From assembly GCA_003139545.1 (NCBI GenBank), contig PLJC01000004.1, forward strand, positions 62,001 through 126,000: a DNA stretch of 64,000 bases, in the 5' to 3' direction. The notes under the pieces are model-generated. The model was not told the origin of the DNA. It saw nothing but the letters and a program-made list of their open reading frames with translations, and did no database searches. Position numbers and translations under genes: made by a program. This document shows positions 31,375-39,556 of the stretch, one piece after another (position 1 is the stretch's first letter; every line of letters begins with the position of its first letter). The DNA is from Actinomycetota bacterium (GTDB taxonomy: Bacteria; Actinomycetota; Thermoleophilia; Gaiellales; Gaiellaceae).

Positions 31375-32436
31375 GTGATCCTCGCCCATCTCGACCTCGA
31401 TGCCTTCTACGCCGCCGTCGAGGAGCTGGAAAGCCCGGAGCTGCGCTCGAAGCCACTCATCGTCGGCGGCGACCCGCGCGGGCGCGGCGTGGTCGCGACC
31501 GCGAACTACGTCGCGCGCGGGTTCGGCATCCACTCGGCGATGAGCGCCGCCGAGGCGATCCGACGCTGCCCGGAGGCCGTCATCGTGCGGCCGCGCCACA
31601 GTCTCTACCGCGAGTACTCGCGCCACGTGTGGTCGACGGTGCGCGGCATCGTCCCGACGCTCGAGCAGACCGGCATCGACGAGGGGTACCTCGATCTCGG
31701 CGAGGTCGCGTCCGGCTTCCTCGAGGCACGCGTCGTCGCCGAGGCGGTCCAGACGGCGGTGCGCGCGGGGACGAGCCTCACGTGCTCGATCGGTGTCGCG
31801 CCGTGCAAGGTGGTGGCGAAGATCGGGAGCGATGCGCGCAAGCCGGGCGGGCTGACGGTCGTCGTCCCCGGCCAGGAGGCGACGTTTCTCGCGCCGTTCG
31901 ACGTGCGGCGGCTGCCGGGAGTGGGGCCGAAGGCGGAGCAGCGCCTGCGGGCCGCCGGCGTGCAGACGATCGGGGCGCTTGCGGCGCTCGGTGATGACGA
32001 CCTGCGGCGGCTGCTCCCCGGGAGCGTCGGCCAGGTGCTGCGCGACCGCGCACGCGGCGTCGACCCGCGCGGCCTGGAGTTCGGGGTCGAGCGCATCTCC
32101 ATCTCGGTCGAGAACACCTTCGAGCGCGACCTCCTCGACCGCGAGCGCCTGCACGACGAGCTGCGCGGCATGGCGACCGAGGTCGCGGGCCATCTCCGCT
32201 CGCGCGGCCAGACGGCGAGGACGGTGACGACGAAGCTCCGCTATGCGGACTTCTCCATCCGCAGCCGGTCGACCTCGCTCGACGTCGGCATCGACGATCC
32301 CGCGCAGATCGGTGACCTCGCGTGCCGGCTGCTCGACCGCGGCCTCCGCGACCGGCCGGGCGCGCTACGCCTCGTCGGCGTCGGCGTGTCCGGGCTCGTG
32401 GAGTACCGCCAGCTGGCACTGGACGCCGTGGAGTGA
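31375..32436 (+). CDS. dinB: DNA polymerase IV (Y family)
   Basis: Error-prone translesion polymerase (353 aa). Catalytic carboxylates are in HLDLDAFYAAVEELESPELR (with the steric-gate tyrosine) and GIDEGYLDLGEV, a variant of the usual SIDEAFLD. The helix-hairpin-helix segment is LPGVGPKAEQRLRAAGVQTI, and the little-finger domain ends near ALDAVE. It has no obvious C-terminal clamp-binding extension. GTG 31375 is supported by TAATCT 6 nt upstream. It is not next to imuA or dnaE2, and no LexA box is apparent in the 22-bp divergent gap. Confidence 0.9.
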   Translation: MILAHLDLDAFYAAVEELESPELRSKPLIVGGDPRGRGVVATANYVARGFGIHSAMSAAEAIRRCPEAVIVRPRHSLYREYSRHVWSTVRGIVPTLEQTGIDEGYLDLGEVASGFLEARVVAEAVQTAVRAGTSLTCSIGVAPCKVVAKIGSDARKPGGLTVVVPGQEATFLAPFDVRRLPGVGPKAEQRLRAAGVQTIGALAALGDDDLRRLLPGSVGQVLRDRARGVDPRGLEFGVERISISVENTFERDLLDRERLHDELRGMATEVAGHLRSRGQTARTVTTKLRYADFSIRSRSTSLDVGIDDPAQIGDLACRLLDRGLRDRPGALRLVGVGVSGLVEYRQLALDAVE

Positions 32437-32449
32437 TAGGAGAGGGGCC

Positions 32450-32662
32450 GTGTTGCTGCGCCGCCGCCGCAGCCGGAGCGAGCTTCCTCAACTGGCCGAG
32501 GAAGAGGTCTACGCGCGCTCGTACGGCGAGCGCAGCGACGAGGTGACGAACGTGAAGCGGCGTGAGCCGGAGGAGCCGGAACCTGAGCAGGCTCCACGCT
32601 TGTCCGACCGGTCGATCCGAGATGCTTTCCGTTCGCGGCTCGAGCGCCGCGACGACACCTAG
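32450..32662 (+). CDS. Small charged protein downstream of dinB
   Basis: A 70-residue, highly charged protein with a basic start (VLLRRRRSRSELPQLAEEE), a Glu/Pro stretch (REPEEPEPEQAP) and a basic C-terminus (RSIRDAFRSRLERRDD). No known domain or membrane segment; probably largely disordered. GTG 32450 has AGGAGAGG about 6 nt upstream. It begins 13 bp after dinB and ends 7 bp before the next start, so it is likely cotranscribed. High GC at third positions supports coding. Function unknown. Confidence 0.55.
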   Translation: MLLRRRRSRSELPQLAEEEVYARSYGERSDEVTNVKRREPEEPEPEQAPRLSDRSIRDAFRSRLERRDDT

Positions 32663-32669
32663 CGACCGA

Positions 32670-33470
32670 GTGATCCGCTCCATTCTCAACAGCGTGCCCG
32701 AATGGGCACTCATCATCATCGTCATCGCCGGGCTCCCGGCGGTCGTCGTCGGCGTGTTCCTCATGCTGCGCGGCCGGCTCGATTCGTGGCGGACAGACTC
32801 GTCGAGCGCGATCGTCGTCGCGGTCGCGGCGATGGTGATGACGCTCTTCGCGCTCGTGCTCGCGTTCGCGGCGGTCAACCTCTTCCAAGGGTATGACGAA
32901 GCCTCTGCGAACGTCACGGAAGAGGCGAACGCACTCGGGCAGATCCAGCGCGACGTCCGGGTCTTTCCGGTTGCCGCACGCGACCGTGTCGACGGTCAGC
33001 TGATCGCGTACATCAATGTCGTGCGGAATGTCGAGTTCCCCGCGATGCGCGATGGAAACGCGACGAAGGTGCAGGCCGGCGTCGTCGCGACGGACACGCT
33101 CTTCGCGGCCATGCAGTCGTACGACCCGGTGAGCGAGACGCAGAAGACGTTCTACGCGTCCGCCGTGGACAGGATGAACGACCTCATCGCCCTGCGGCGC
33201 AATCGCATATCGGCGTCCAACTCGGCGCTGCCGACCGCGTTCATGGTCCTGCTGCTGCTCACAGCCGCGATCAGCATTCTCACCACCTTCTTCCTGCGGA
33301 CGCACAAACCTGGCCTCGACATCACGCTCGTCGTCATGGTGTCGATGGTGGTCGGCGCGGGGTTGCTGACGGTCGTGCTACTCGAGTACCCGTTCTCCGG
33401 CTCGGTGTCGGTGTCGAGCGACCCGTTCGTGCACGGGACGCTTGCGCGACTCTTAGCCGGAAAGCACTAA
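32670..33470 (+). CDS. DUF4239/bestrophin-like membrane protein
   Basis: A 266-residue membrane protein with a four-helix layout: two N-terminal helices (ALIIIVIAGLPAVVVGVFLM and AIVVAVAAMVMTLFALVLAF), a soluble helical middle of about 110 residues (VNLFQGYDEASANVTEEANA), and two C-terminal helices (AFMVLLLLTAAISILTTFFL and ITLVVMVSMVVGAGLLTVVL). This topology and the Tyr/Glu-rich middle match DUF4239 proteins, whose function is unknown. GTG 32670 is preferred, 7 bp after the previous stop; the longer frame would overlap that gene in another phase. It is convergent with the HEXXH gene by a 4-nt overlap. Confidence 0.75.
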   Translation: MIRSILNSVPEWALIIIVIAGLPAVVVGVFLMLRGRLDSWRTDSSSAIVVAVAAMVMTLFALVLAFAAVNLFQGYDEASANVTEEANALGQIQRDVRVFPVAARDRVDGQLIAYINVVRNVEFPAMRDGNATKVQAGVVATDTLFAAMQSYDPVSETQKTFYASAVDRMNDLIALRRNRISASNSALPTAFMVLLLLTAAISILTTFFLRTHKPGLDITLVVMVSMVVGAGLLTVVLLEYPFSGSVSVSSDPFVHGTLARLLAGKH

Positions 33471-34468
33471 CGGAGGGCGTAGCGCCAGGCGTACACAGGC
33501 CGTCGCCCGCCGGCGCGACGGTTGAGGAGCGCGGCGACGTCGCTCTCGCGCGGCAGCCTTGACGCGTGCACGGTCAGCGCACGCGCGCGGCGGCACACGC
33601 CGCGCAGACCGCCGCCGCCCGCGCACGCCGCGATCACCTCGACGACGCCGTGTCGCCGGTCCTTCCGCGCGGCGCGCTCGACGTCGTCGACGGTCGGCAG
33701 GAAGCCGTCGCGCAGCGCAGTTCCGACTGCGAGCTCGAAGAGCTGCACGACGTTCTCCTCGATGGACGCGGCGAGCCGGTTCGGCTCGCGCCGGTACGTG
33801 CGCCAGAAGCCGGCGTGCGTCTCCTCGTGCAGCAGCGTGCGGACGAGCAGCGAGCGGTTCCCGCACACGCGGCGGCCGTTCACGATCGTGTCGAACGGCA
33901 GCCGCGCGCCCGCGACGAAGGCGGCCAGCTGTGTGCGCCCGCGGCTGGACGGCCACGAGCGGAGCGGCGTGCACCGCCCGTCGTAGACGGCAGGCGTGAT
34001 CGGGTACCAGGTGCCGAGCCCGCCGAGGGCGCTCAGCGCGCGCCGGCCCCAGCTCATCTCGACGCGTTCGCCCCGGTCGAGCTCGAGCGGTCGCAGCGCG
34101 TGCGGGTAGAAGCGGTCGGCGTAGGCGATCGCCATCGACATCCCGTGGCCGGGCTGGCGGAAGCGCCACGGATGGGGATAGACGGATGTCCCGCCGGAGG
34201 CGAGCTCCTCCCACACCCACTCGAGGCTGAAGGAGAGGAGGTAGTGGGCGAAGCTGCCGCCCTCGTCGCGCCACCAGCCGAGCTCGAAGGCATCGGAGAG
34301 GAGCGCGTCGGCGCCGCGGGCGAGCGCCTGGTCGAGCTCTCGGTCGCCGCGGCGGCCACGCTCACGCCGGAACGCGATGGCCGCGTCGGCCAAGGCCTCC
34401 GAAGCCGCCACCTCGCGCCGCGCGCGCCGGATCGTCGAGGGTGAAGGGGCGGTGAGCGCGAGGGCCAC
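33467..34468 (-). CDS. Uncharacterised protein with HEXXH zinc motif
   Basis: A 333-residue protein I cannot assign. It has a zincin-type motif LLHEETHAGFWRTY (H214-E-E-T-H218), and acidic residues in SIEENVVQLFELA (E238/E239), 20 residues further on, could give the third ligand as in gluzincins. An aromatic-rich region (LEWVWEELASGGTSVYPHPW) and NRSLLVRTLLH precede the motif. No signal peptide, so probably cytoplasmic. GTG 34468 lies 6 nt after TAGCTT. The C-terminal third is Arg-rich. A metallopeptidase or metal-dependent hydrolase is inferred from the motif alone; a chance HEXXH is possible but the surrounding hydrophobic pattern (bbbHEbbH-like) is good. Confidence 0.72.
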   Translation of the reverse strand: MALALTAPSPSTIRRARREVAASEALADAAIAFRRERGRRGDRELDQALARGADALLSDAFELGWWRDEGGSFAHYLLSFSLEWVWEELASGGTSVYPHPWRFRQPGHGMSMAIAYADRFYPHALRPLELDRGERVEMSWGRRALSALGGLGTWYPITPAVYDGRCTPLRSWPSSRGRTQLAAFVAGARLPFDTIVNGRRVCGNRSLLVRTLLHEETHAGFWRTYRREPNRLAASIEENVVQLFELAVGTALRDGFLPTVDDVERAARKDRRHGVVEVIAACAGGGGLRGVCRRARALTVHASRLPRESDVAALLNRRAGGRRPVYAWRYALR

Positions 34469-34529
34469 AGGCTCAAGCTAGCCGGAGCGGGTGTACCGCT
34501 CCTTCGCCACTTGGAGACGCCGCGCGAAA

Positions 34530-34602
<73 letters not shown>

Positions 34603-34629
34603 AGGCGCGCCTGATAGTACCGTCGTCTG

Positions 34630-34797
34630 GTGCAGCACAGGGCGCTCGGGCTCCTGTTTTCGGTTCTCGCGGCGGCGTTCGTGCTGGTCGCCGTGGCGGC
34701 CACCGGGCACGGCGTGCGCGGCTGGATCATCGCCGTCGCCGCCCTCGCGCTCGCCGTCTGGATGGGCTCGATGGCCCTCGCCGCGTTCCGTCGCTGA
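34630..34797 (+). CDS. Small two-helix membrane protein
   Basis: A 55-residue protein of two hydrophobic helices: ALGLLFSVLAAAFVLVAVAA and GWIIAVAALALAVWMGSMAL, joined by TGHGVR and ending in FRR. GTG 34630 is placed by TACCGT (34618-34623) exactly 6 nt upstream, the leaderless pattern of the window. It lies between tRNA-Trp and the sigma factor gene. Family not recognised; the hairpin topology resembles many small actinobacterial membrane proteins of unknown role. Confidence 0.62.
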   Translation: MQHRALGLLFSVLAAAFVLVAVAATGHGVRGWIIAVAALALAVWMGSMALAAFRR

Positions 34798-34830
34798 GGA
34801 AACCAGCGGCGCACGCCGTATTCTCTCCCC

Positions 34831-35613
34831 GTGAGCCGCCCCGACGAGATGCAGGCGCTGTGGCGCGAGTACCGGGCGAAGGCCGACCCGGCCGTCCGCG
34901 ACCGCCTCATCGTCACGTACGCCCCGCTCGTGAAATACGTCGCCGGCCGCCTCGGCAGCGGGCTCCCAGCCCACGTCGACGACGAGGACCTCGTCTCCTA
35001 CGGCCTGCTCGGGCTGATCGGCGCGATCGAGCGCTACGACCCGGAGCGGGACGTGAAGTTCGAGACGTACGCGATCGCCCGGATCCGCGGAGCGATCATC
35101 GACGAGCTGCGCGCGCTCGACTGGGTTCCGCGCTCGGTGCGCTCCCGGGCCCGCGACATCGAGCGGGCCATCGGCGAGCTGGAGGCGAAGCTGGGCCGCG
35201 TCCCGAGCGACGAGGAGATCGCGGGCAAGCTCGGCCTCACGACGGAGGAGCTGGACGAGAGCCTGTCGGAGATCTCGCGGTCGTCGATCGCCGCCCTCGA
35301 CGAGCTCTGGACGATCTCCGGGTCGGGCGGCGACCAGGTGGCCCTCATCGACACGATCGAGGACACCGATGCGCCCGATCCCCAGGGCGCGCTCTCGCAG
35401 GTCGAGCTGCGCGAGGCGATCGCGGACTCGATCGCCCGCCTGCCCGAGCGGGAGAAGCTCGTCGTCACGCTCTACTACTACGAAGAGTTGACCCTGCGCG
35501 AGATCGGAGAGGTGCTCGGCGTCACCGAGTCGCGGGTCTCGCAGCTGCACACGAAGGCGATCCTCCGCCTCAAGGCGCGGCTCGCCGGCGCGGCCACCCG
35601 CGCGACGCTGTAG
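34831..35613 (+). CDS. RNA polymerase sigma factor, FliA/WhiG type
   Basis: A 260-residue group 3 sigma factor. Region 2: YAPLVKYVAGRLGSGLPAHV then DLVSYGLLGLIGAIERYDPE and FETYAIARIRGAIIDELRAL with the -10-recognition motif. Region 3: SRARDIERAIGELEAKLGRV and DEEIAGKLGLTTEEL. Region 4 helix-turn-helix: LTLREIGEVLGVTESRVSQL. The sequence DWVPRSVRSRARDIERA is characteristic of WhiG/FliA. GTG 34831 follows TATTCT by 6 nt. No flagellar or sporulation genes are adjacent, so its regulon (motility, development or other) is undetermined. Confidence 0.92.
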   Translation: MSRPDEMQALWREYRAKADPAVRDRLIVTYAPLVKYVAGRLGSGLPAHVDDEDLVSYGLLGLIGAIERYDPERDVKFETYAIARIRGAIIDELRALDWVPRSVRSRARDIERAIGELEAKLGRVPSDEEIAGKLGLTTEELDESLSEISRSSIAALDELWTISGSGGDQVALIDTIEDTDAPDPQGALSQVELREAIADSIARLPEREKLVVTLYYYEELTLREIGEVLGVTESRVSQLHTKAILRLKARLAGAATRATL

Positions 35614-35619
35614 ATCCCC

Positions 35620-35646
35620 TAGACTCCCGTTGAATCGGCGTTCAAC
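35620..35646 (+). promoter_or_regulatory. Promoter with inverted-repeat operator upstream of carboxylesterase
   Basis: TAGACT (35620-35625) is the -10 candidate. The perfect inverted repeat GTTGAA-TCGGCG-TTCAAC (35629-35646) begins 3 bp further on, covering the predicted transcription start and early leader. A Shine-Dalgarno sequence (GAGGGGAG) follows before ATG 35660. The position suggests repression by a dimeric regulator not encoded nearby. Confidence 0.5.
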
Positions 35647-35659
35647 GAGGGGAGTCGCG

Positions 35660-37237
35660 ATGAAGCGCGCGCTCGTGTTCGTGTGTGTCGTCGCTGCGAT
35701 AGTTGCAGGAGGGGCCTCGGCCAAGCCGAAGCCGAAGAAGCCGAAGGTCGAGCCGACCGTTGTCGCAACCGACACAGGCTCGATCAAAGGAGCGATCAGC
35801 GGAGGCATCCGCGCGTTCCGCGGCATCCCGTACGCGGCTGCGCCGGTCGGTCCGCTGCGCTGGAAGCCACCGCAAGCGCACGCGCGCTGGAAGGGCGTCC
35901 TCCAGACGACGCAGTTCGGGTCGTCGTGCCCGCAGACGCTCGGCCCGTTCGGCGTCCCGAGCACCGACGAGGACTGCCTGTTCCTGAACGTGTACACGCC
36001 GACGAGTGCGAAGCCCGCGTCGAAGCTGCCGGTCATGTTCTGGATCCACGGCGGCTCGCTCATCTCCGGCGAAGGCACCGACTATGACCCGACCGCCCTC
36101 CTCAAGCACGGCGTCATCGTCGTAACCATCAACTACCGGCTCGGCCTGCTCGGCTTCCTCGCGCATCCGGCGCTGAGCGCCGAGTCGTCGACGCAGGACT
36201 CGGGCGACTACGGCCTGATGGATCAGCAATTCGCACTCGGTTGGGTGAAACGGAACATCGCCCACTTCGGCGGCAGCCCGTCGAACGTCACGATCTTCGG
36301 CGAGTCGGCGGGAGGCCTCAGCGTCCGCTCCGAGCTCGTGTCGCCGTCGGGGAAGGGGCTGTTCCAGCGCGCAATCGTCGAGAGCGGGGCGTACGCGGAG
36401 ACCATCCCGACGCTTGCGCAGGCGGAGGCGACGGGCGAGTCGCTCGCCGCGAAGATGGGTTGCGCCGACCAGACCGCGGCGTGCCTGCGCGCTCTGCCGG
36501 TGACGACGCTGCTCGCGAACGAGACTGCGATCACGCAGTACCCGAACATCAGCAGCTTCCTGCCGGAGCAGTACTCGACCGCGTTCAAGACGGGCGACTT
36601 CAACCACGTACCGGTGATGTCCGGCTCGAACCACGACGAGTGGATGCTCTTCGTCGACCTGCTCACGACGCAGTCGGGCAACCCGGTGACGGCTGCGAAC
36701 TACCAGCAGCAGATTGCGACGGAGCTGGAGTTTCCGTCGGCTTCGATCGCCGCGCCCATCGTGTCCGCGTACCCGATCGGCGCGTACCCGACGCCGTACA
36801 ACGCTCTCGGCGCGGTGGGCACCGACGCGATCTTCGCGTGCAACGCCCGCGAAGACGTCCAGAACCTCTCGCAGTTCACGCCGACGTACCAGTACGAGCT
36901 CAACGATCCGAACCCGCCGTTCCTCTACCCGATCCCGCCGGTCCCGTACTCGCTCGGCGACTACCACTCCGCCGAGCTCCAGTACCTCTTCCCGACGAGC
37001 GCGGGCAAGCTGAGCGCCGGGCAGGCGACGCTCGCGGCGGACATGCAGGGCTACTGGACGAACTTCGCCAAGCACGGGAACCCGAACGGCGCCGGCCTCC
37101 CTGCCTGGCCGGCGTACACGACGGCGACCGACCAGGCGCAGTCGCTGACCGAGCCGGCGCCCGCGCCGGAGTCCGGGTTCGCCTCCGACCACAAGTGCAC
37201 GTTCTGGACCGCGTACGGAGTGGGCGTGGGCGGCTAG
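35660..37237 (+). CDS. Secreted type B carboxylesterase
   Basis: A 525-residue alpha/beta hydrolase of the carboxylesterase/para-nitrobenzyl esterase family. Signal peptide MKRALVFVCVVAAIVAGGASA, then a lysine/proline-rich linker. Family signatures: EDCLFLNVYTPT, MFWIHGGSLISGEG (oxyanion hole) and the nucleophile serine in TIFGESAGGLSVRSELVS. The acid/His region includes GSNHDEWMLF and YWTNFAKHGNPNG. It likely hydrolyses extracellular esters. ATG 35660 has a good SD; transcription probably starts in the inverted repeat just upstream. The 21-bp inverted repeat at 37252 follows its stop and may help terminate it. Confidence 0.9.
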   Translation: MKRALVFVCVVAAIVAGGASAKPKPKKPKVEPTVVATDTGSIKGAISGGIRAFRGIPYAAAPVGPLRWKPPQAHARWKGVLQTTQFGSSCPQTLGPFGVPSTDEDCLFLNVYTPTSAKPASKLPVMFWIHGGSLISGEGTDYDPTALLKHGVIVVTINYRLGLLGFLAHPALSAESSTQDSGDYGLMDQQFALGWVKRNIAHFGGSPSNVTIFGESAGGLSVRSELVSPSGKGLFQRAIVESGAYAETIPTLAQAEATGESLAAKMGCADQTAACLRALPVTTLLANETAITQYPNISSFLPEQYSTAFKTGDFNHVPVMSGSNHDEWMLFVDLLTTQSGNPVTAANYQQQIATELEFPSASIAAPIVSAYPIGAYPTPYNALGAVGTDAIFACNAREDVQNLSQFTPTYQYELNDPNPPFLYPIPPVPYSLGDYHSAELQYLFPTSAGKLSAGQATLAADMQGYWTNFAKHGNPNGAGLPAWPAYTTATDQAQSLTEPAPAPESGFASDHKCTFWTAYGVGVGG

Positions 37238-37251
37238 ACCGAAGGACATGA

Positions 37252-37351
37252 CCGGGGCCAGGCCCTGTTACGGATAGATCACGAGGTACGTCGCATGATT
37301 CGGCAGGACGTGACGAAGCCGTGACACTCTCGTAACCGGGCCTGGCCCCGG
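37252..37351. repeat. 100-bp element bounded by 21-bp inverted repeats
   Basis: The left arm (37252-37272, starting CCGGGGCCAGGCCC) and right arm (37331-37351, ending GGGCCTGGCCCCGG) are reverse complements with one mismatch in 21 bp, separated by 58 bp. The inner ends GTTACG and CGTAAC are included in the match. It lies between the esterase and EF-G2 genes and takes up half of the gap. Size and structure suit a REP/BIME-like or MITE-like repeat; a terminator is the simpler alternative. No coding frame of note lies inside. Confidence 0.7.
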
Positions 37352-37434
37352 CCGTGGCTGTGTCGGGCTCGACCCTCTGAGCCTCGGAACCGGGTTACGA
37401 TCCGGCTAAGACATCACCCGAGGACAGGAGCTCC

Positions 37435-39498
37435 ATGCCTGCTACCGAGCCCGGAAAGATCCGCAACATCGCCGTCGTCGGCCACCGCGGAGTCGGCAAG
37501 ACCTCGCTCGTCGAGGCGCTGCTGTTCCAGGCAGGGAAGACGAACAGGCTCGGGTCCATCGGGCAGGGGACAACCGTCAGCGACTGGGAGGACGACGAGC
37601 ACCGGCGCCAGATGTCGCTGTCGGGGACGTTCACGCACCTCGACTGGCACGAACGCAAGATCAACCTGATCGACTGCCCCGGCGACGCGGGCTTCCAGGC
37701 GGACACCTTCGCGGCGCTGCGTGTCGTCGAGGGCGCGCTCGTCGTTCTCAGCGGCGTCATGGGCGTCGAGGTGAACAGCCTCCGCGTCTGGGCGCGCGCC
37801 GAGGAGTACGAGCTCTCGCGCGTCGTGTTCGTGAACATGCTCGACCGCGAGCGCGCCGACTTCTTCCGCGTCCTCGAGGCGGCGCGCGGACAGTTGTCGG
37901 ACCGCTGTGTCGCGATCCAGCTGCCGATCGGCGCCGAGCACGAGATGACAGGCGTCGTCGACCTGCTGCACATGTGCGCGTACATGGACCCGACCGGCGG
38001 CAAGGAAGGCGGCCCGCAGCCGATCCCGGACTCGATGGCGGCGCAAGTGCAGGAGTACCGCGAGAAGCTCCTCGACGCGGTGGTGGAGACGAACGAGGAT
38101 CTGATGGCGCGCTACCTCGATGGCGAGGAGCTGCCGGCCGAGGACGTCGCCGCCGCGCTCAAGGGCGCGGTGACGCGCGACGAGCTCTATCCGGTCGCGT
38201 GCGGCGTGGCGACGAAGAATCTCGGCACGACCGCGCTCCTCGATCTCCTCGTCGAGGGCGTCCCGTCGCCGGCGCGCAAGGGAACGACGATCGAGTTCGG
38301 CGACGCGAAGCAGGCGGTGTTCGTCTTCAAGACGATCGCCGATCCATTCGCGGGGCGCATCAGCTGCTTTCGCGTCCTCGCCGGCCCGGTCTCGGGCGAC
38401 ACGACGCTCGTCGATCCGCGCACGCACGCGAAGGAGCGGCTCGGTCAGGTGCTCTTGCTGCAGGGCAAGGAGAGTGAGACCGCCGACGCGCTCGGCGTGG
38501 GGGACATCGGCGCCGTGGCGAAGCTGAAGGACGTCGTCACCGGCGACGTGCTCGTCGACCACGAGGTGCCGGTCGAGCCGCCGCACATCGATTTCCCGCA
38601 GCCGGTCATGAGCTTCGCGATCACGCCGAAGGCGAAGGGCGACGAGGAGAAGATGGCCGCCGGCCTGCGCCGTCTGTCCGAGGAGGACCCGACGCTGCAG
38701 ATGCGCCGCGATCCACAGACGGGCGAGCAGCTCCTCTCCGGCCTCTCACAGATGCAGGTCGAGGTCGCCGTCGACCGGCTGCACAGCCGCTTCCACGTCG
38801 ATGTCGAGCTCCACCCGCCGCGCGTGCCGTACAAGGAGACGATCCGCAAGGAGGCGACCGCGCGGCACCGGTACAAGAAGCAGACCGGCGGGCGCGGCCA
38901 GTTCGGCGACTGCGCGATCCGCATCGAGCCACTGCCGGCGGAAGACGGCGGCGAGCTCAGCTACGAGTTCGTGGACAAGATCGTCGGCGGCGTCATCTCC
39001 CACAGTTACCGCCCCGCGGTGGACAAGGGCGTGCGCGAGGCGATGGAGCACGGCGACCTCGCCGGTGCGCCCGTGCAGGGCGTGCGCGTGCTGCTCGTCG
39101 ACGGGATGGAGCACGCCGTCGACTCGTCGGAGATGGCGTTCAAGATCGCCGGCTCGCTCGCGTTCAAGGAGGCGTATGCGAAGGCCGAGCCGGTGCTGCT
39201 CGAGCCGATCATGGAGATCGAGGTGAGCGTCCCCGACGAGACCGTCGGCGCAGTCAACGGAGACCTCAACTCACGCCGCGGGCGGCTGCAGGGGATGGAG
39301 CCCGTCGCCGGCATGACGACCATCCGCGCCGAGGTGCCGATGGCCGAGATCCTCACGTACTCGCAGGCGCTCACGTCGATGACCGGCGGCCGCGGCGATT
39401 ACCACATGGCCTTCCTCCGCTATGAGGAAGTGCCGACGCACGTGGCGCAGAAGATCATCGAAGCAACAAAGAAAGACCGCGAGACCGCAAAGGCATAG
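37435..39498 (+). CDS. fusA2: Elongation factor G paralogue (EF-G2)
   Basis: A 687-residue translation-factor GTPase with the full EF-G domain series: G domain (1-~270), domain II, domain III, domain IV (KQTGGRGQFGDCAIRIEPLP) and domain V (PVAGMTTIRAEVPMAEILTY, MTGGRGDYHMAFLRYEEVP). The nucleotide motifs are altered: P-loop GHRGVGKT (16-23) is acceptable, but G3 reads DCPGD (80-84) without the catalytic His of DTPGH, and G4 reads NMLD (134-137) instead of NKxD. That suggests weak or absent GTPase activity, as reported for actinobacterial EF-G2. ATG 37435 has AGGAG upstream and a -10-like TACGAT at 37396. It is not in a str operon. Confidence 0.9.
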   Translation: MPATEPGKIRNIAVVGHRGVGKTSLVEALLFQAGKTNRLGSIGQGTTVSDWEDDEHRRQMSLSGTFTHLDWHERKINLIDCPGDAGFQADTFAALRVVEGALVVLSGVMGVEVNSLRVWARAEEYELSRVVFVNMLDRERADFFRVLEAARGQLSDRCVAIQLPIGAEHEMTGVVDLLHMCAYMDPTGGKEGGPQPIPDSMAAQVQEYREKLLDAVVETNEDLMARYLDGEELPAEDVAAALKGAVTRDELYPVACGVATKNLGTTALLDLLVEGVPSPARKGTTIEFGDAKQAVFVFKTIADPFAGRISCFRVLAGPVSGDTTLVDPRTHAKERLGQVLLLQGKESETADALGVGDIGAVAKLKDVVTGDVLVDHEVPVEPPHIDFPQPVMSFAITPKAKGDEEKMAAGLRRLSEEDPTLQMRRDPQTGEQLLSGLSQMQVEVAVDRLHSRFHVDVELHPPRVPYKETIRKEATARHRYKKQTGGRGQFGDCAIRIEPLPAEDGGELSYEFVDKIVGGVISHSYRPAVDKGVREAMEHGDLAGAPVQGVRVLLVDGMEHAVDSSEMAFKIAGSLAFKEAYAKAEPVLLEPIMEIEVSVPDETVGAVNGDLNSRRGRLQGMEPVAGMTTIRAEVPMAEILTYSQALTSMTGGRGDYHMAFLRYEEVPTHVAQKIIEATKKDRETAKA

Positions 39499-39507
39499 AA
39501 GAGCGCA

Positions 39508-39544
39508 GGTACCTGGTTCCGCGCAAAGCGCGGAACCAGGTACC
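39508..39544. terminator. 17-bp perfect hairpin after EF-G2
   Basis: GGTACCTGGTTCCGCGC and its exact reverse complement are separated by AAA, a near-perfect cruciform. It sits between the convergent EF-G2 gene and the small His-rich gene and can terminate both. There is no T-tract. The core CCTGG/CCAGG motif is shared with the inverted repeat at 37252, so it may instead be a dispersed REP-like palindrome. Confidence 0.72.
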
Positions 39545-39556
39545 GGTCGTTCGTCA

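Noticed and set aside
32562..32669. Extended start for the DUF4239 protein
   Set aside because: The 36 extra residues overlap the charged small gene in another phase and lack membrane-protein character; GTG 32670 sits properly before the first helix.
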